64,000 nucleotides of DNA from Ostrinia nubilalis (Eukaryota > Arthropoda > Insecta > Lepidoptera > Crambidae). Below the pieces are notes generated by a model. That model did not search any database and had not been told where the DNA came from. It worked only from the letters and a program-made list of their open reading frames with translations. The stretch is taken from NCBI RefSeq assembly GCF_963855985.1, contig NC_087106.1:8167001-8231000 (forward strand), in the 5' to 3' direction. This document shows, in pieces, positions 61,261 through 64,000 of the stretch (position 1 is the first letter of the stretch; each line of letters begins with the position of its first letter). Made by a program: the position numbers and the translations under genes.

Positions 61261-64000
61261 TTGTAACGGTTACAAAACGACGTGTAACATTGGATCGGAT
61301 ACTAATCGATGATTTTTAAACAGCTTTATTTTGGATGCTGTTCATGTACGCGATTGGACATCAAGCTGAAAACTGAGGAATCTTATAGAGTTAAAAGTAA
61401 AACTGTCTTTGATTGTGCTCACATTAAACAACTTGAGTAGTTGGCGACAACAGCCTAGTCATCAATGTTTTATTTCTTTATCGACTTCGTAAAAATGTTC
61501 CACTGGTGCCTAATGAATTAATCACTATAAATCATAATCTATTAGTCCTTGTGGTAAAACGATCGATAAAACGGTCAGCGTAACATCTACGGAAAGTAGC
61601 TGATATTATTACCGATATCGATTGAAACAAACCATGTAAAAGGGCATCTCTAGCGTTTACCGGGAAGAAACGTTCACCTTCCGGGATCGGAATGGGAAGA
61701 TGCGTTTCCTATTCCCAAATGGAAGATTACAACACGCGAACGTTTGAGCAAAGTTGAAGGGAAAAGTGCTAAGAAAGTCTGAATGTACATTTCTTTGCGT
61801 CATTCTGTAATGATTAACGGCTTAAGGGCAAGCGATTTTAGAACTTAGCTACAGATTTAAGTCACAAAAAAGAAATTAAATCAATTGGATGTAATTCATT
61901 TGAATTTTCTTTCTTTCAAAGGTTTGATCGTCAATATAAATAACCCAACCCAACCAGTAAAGACTGAGTTAGCAAAACATGTGCGAAAAGTATAGCTAAT
62001 TTCTTTTCGGATTTAACCCTTTCTTTGCGGCACGATAGAAAAGTTGTTACGACCCTCATGTGGCACCGACTTCTGTTGCAACTGCAACTTACTGGCAACG
62101 TGTTAAACCTGACGCAAAAGTTGTTCATTTTCTATTGTAAGTTTATCACTAGGTAGCATTTTGAAATACCATTACATTTTCATGTTTTTTGTCAATAATA
62201 TTGCATTAATGTAACTAAAGTACCTATGTTCATTAATCCGTTGTTTGGTGTACAACAAAGCTTGCTTAGTTTGGGACTAGATAGTGCAGTGTAAAAAATA
62301 TCCAAGGATACCCATTTCTGATTTAGTTGCTAAGGAAAATGTGACATTGGAAATATCATTTCATTTGTCAATAAGTGCTCCAAAGGAGTGAAACATAAAA
62401 GCGAGGCGCAATCTTCAGAGATAAACGAATAGAACAAAAGGGCCCTTGTCTATGAGAGGAAACAGATGGGATGGAGTCACTTAAGCCGGCAAGACGTGTG
62501 AGTGTTAAGAGAAATATATTTTAATATAGCACTTGTTCGTGAAATCGTGATACACAGCCTTATATTAGAAAAACAGTTAAAATAGCAAAGTTCTAATGAA
62601 GCTGACTATTATCCACTCCAGCCAGGCCATGATATAATCTTATCGACAATTTCAGACGACAAAGATATGGGCTTATCGTGCCTTATCGATATAATGCCTT
62701 GAAAGTTTATTGTGGCATGCATCCTAGACCTATTGACCATATCAATAACCCCTTACTAATAAAAGTTACACACATGTTGAAAATATGTTGAAAACTAGTT
62801 GAAAGTGACGTTTAGTATGAAAATGCCATTTTAAAATAGCGTTCAACGCGTGTGTAACTTTTTATCAGGCAGGAGGTAAGTAAGTATGTACCATGTGTCA
62901 CATGAAGAATTTGACATGAAGTTGCATATCTTTTTCTTTAGCCAGCGAACTGTAAAGCTGAAAGAGTACCTAATCCAAACTTTTCTTTTTACAATAGATT
63001 ACAATTTCCCACCACATCCAAATCTGTCCCTTTAAAGAGCCTTAAGTATATTTATCCCGGCCCTTCGTGACACGAGCAATCAAACACATCTGCCCAAAGG
63101 GCAAGGCCATCGTACATTATCCCTGGATACCTTTCTAGTAGGATTGTTACTATTTACATAGACGGAAGGTCGATTCGGACCTTATTGTCCTTTGTTGAAG
63201 GAGTAAATCTATCACACTGTTGTCATTTGCATCTATCTTTGTTCGTAGAAATGGGAACAACACTATTGATCTTACAAAGAGACATTTAAAAGAAAGACTA
63301 TTTTTCCACATGACCATGAAGAATAAACACTGAAAAAAAAACAGCATTCTGAATAGTGTGGATGATGCCTAAAATTAAAGTGCCTTACCTACCTCACATA
63401 ATCATAATGAGTATAGCGTGGGTTAACTTCCTTCTTTTGCTCATAATGAGAACATTCTTACATCAACAGAAAGCTAGTTATTTAAATTCAAAACATAATT
63501 AATGGCAAATGACACTAGATTAAATTATTGACGTTGTTTTTATACAAAGATTTTTCCTCTTTTTTGCAAACGATACTGGCAGTTACAGAATTTTATCTGC
63601 TTTTGTCATTTGCACCATAGACAATTACGAGCGGATGAAGCCGTAACGTAATAGGTTTTGTTTCGTTAAAAACCGGCATTTTTGGACCATAATGTTTAAT
63701 TCTAAGATGAAAATGGCGGTGAATTTTGGAGGGAATAAAGCTTTTTAAAATTCAGTGCTGGACTGGGACACATTTGGACTAATACCTCCGTTATCTTGCG
63801 TAACTAAAATGTGAGAAATTTTCTGTGGGAGGCAAAGTAAATATTCGTGTACGTACATGAGACTGGGTATTTAGTCTGATTACACTATAAGAGAGAGAGG
63901 GAGATATTCTTTGTTGCAAAAGACACATAAAATCACAATTGTTAAAACTCAATGTGCCACCGTTGGCACGCCACACAATACTAACATACGAGTACATTAT
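61261..64000. other. AT-rich upstream or intronic DNA, few traces
   Basis: The stretch near 62258-62300 (GCTTGCTTAGTTTGGGAC...GCAGTGTAAAA) matches 6558-6590 and is a dispersed-repeat trace. An inverted pair, AATAAAAGTTACACACATGTTG and GCGTGTGTAACTTTTTAT, spans 62757-62868 and may be a small MITE. A (GA)n run is at about 63889-63902. No gene or 5' exon of brat was identified. Confidence 0.4.

Overview
This is 64 kb of AT-rich animal nuclear DNA, most likely from a moth or butterfly. The clues are the many short transposons seen in lepidopteran genomes: RTE-type LINE 3' ends with (ATG)n tails, Lep1-like Helitrons with TC...CTAA ends inserted between A and T, and palindromic MITEs. There is one confident host gene, the TRIM-NHL gene brat (brain tumor), as a single 845-codon exon on the minus strand at 51972-54509. 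No bacterial features, CRISPR arrays or intact tRNA genes were seen.

Layout. Positions 1 to about 16.4 kb are intergenic DNA packed with decayed and non-autonomous elements: a TTA-flanked MITE, RTE fragments, a 1.75 kb inverted-repeat element, a direct-repeat array, foldbacks, and a palindrome with 138 bp arms. Positions 16421-23882 are a complete insect errantivirus (Ty3/gypsy class, gag-pol-env) with visually identical LTRs, an ATTG target duplication, and its primer-binding site, polypurine tract, frameshift heptamer and candidate env splice sites all in place. Positions 24761-30840 are a complete GC-rich non-LTR retrotransposon of the R1-like type on the minus strand. It has intact ORF1 and ORF2, a poly(A) tail and a target duplication of about 15 bp, and it sits inside the terminal repeat of a MITE that occurs five times in the window. 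Positions 30.9-40 kb hold more MITEs, Helitrons and foldbacks, with one candidate enhancer near 33.2 kb.

From about 40.2 to 51.97 kb, downstream of brat, recognisable transposons almost disappear apart from one 740 bp inverted-repeat element. Parts of this stretch are T-rich on the brat strand, so it may include a long brat 3' UTR. From 54.53 to 64 kb is upstream or intronic sequence of brat. brat has a clear 3' splice acceptor 20 bp before its ATG, and no 5' exon was identified. This part holds a few MITEs, some complex GC-richer blocks that could be regulatory, and a pair of perfect hairpins.

How it fits together. The host locus is brat, which encodes a translational repressor, and its flanks. 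The rest is a layered record of mobile-element activity: old MITEs, hit later by a TTAA element and an R1-like LINE, and a recent errantivirus insertion. The strongest leads are the intact errantivirus, the LINE inside a MITE end, the paired hairpins sharing one loop sequence, and a four-codon uORF ending two bases before the brat start codon. All calls come from reading the sequence; no database search was run.
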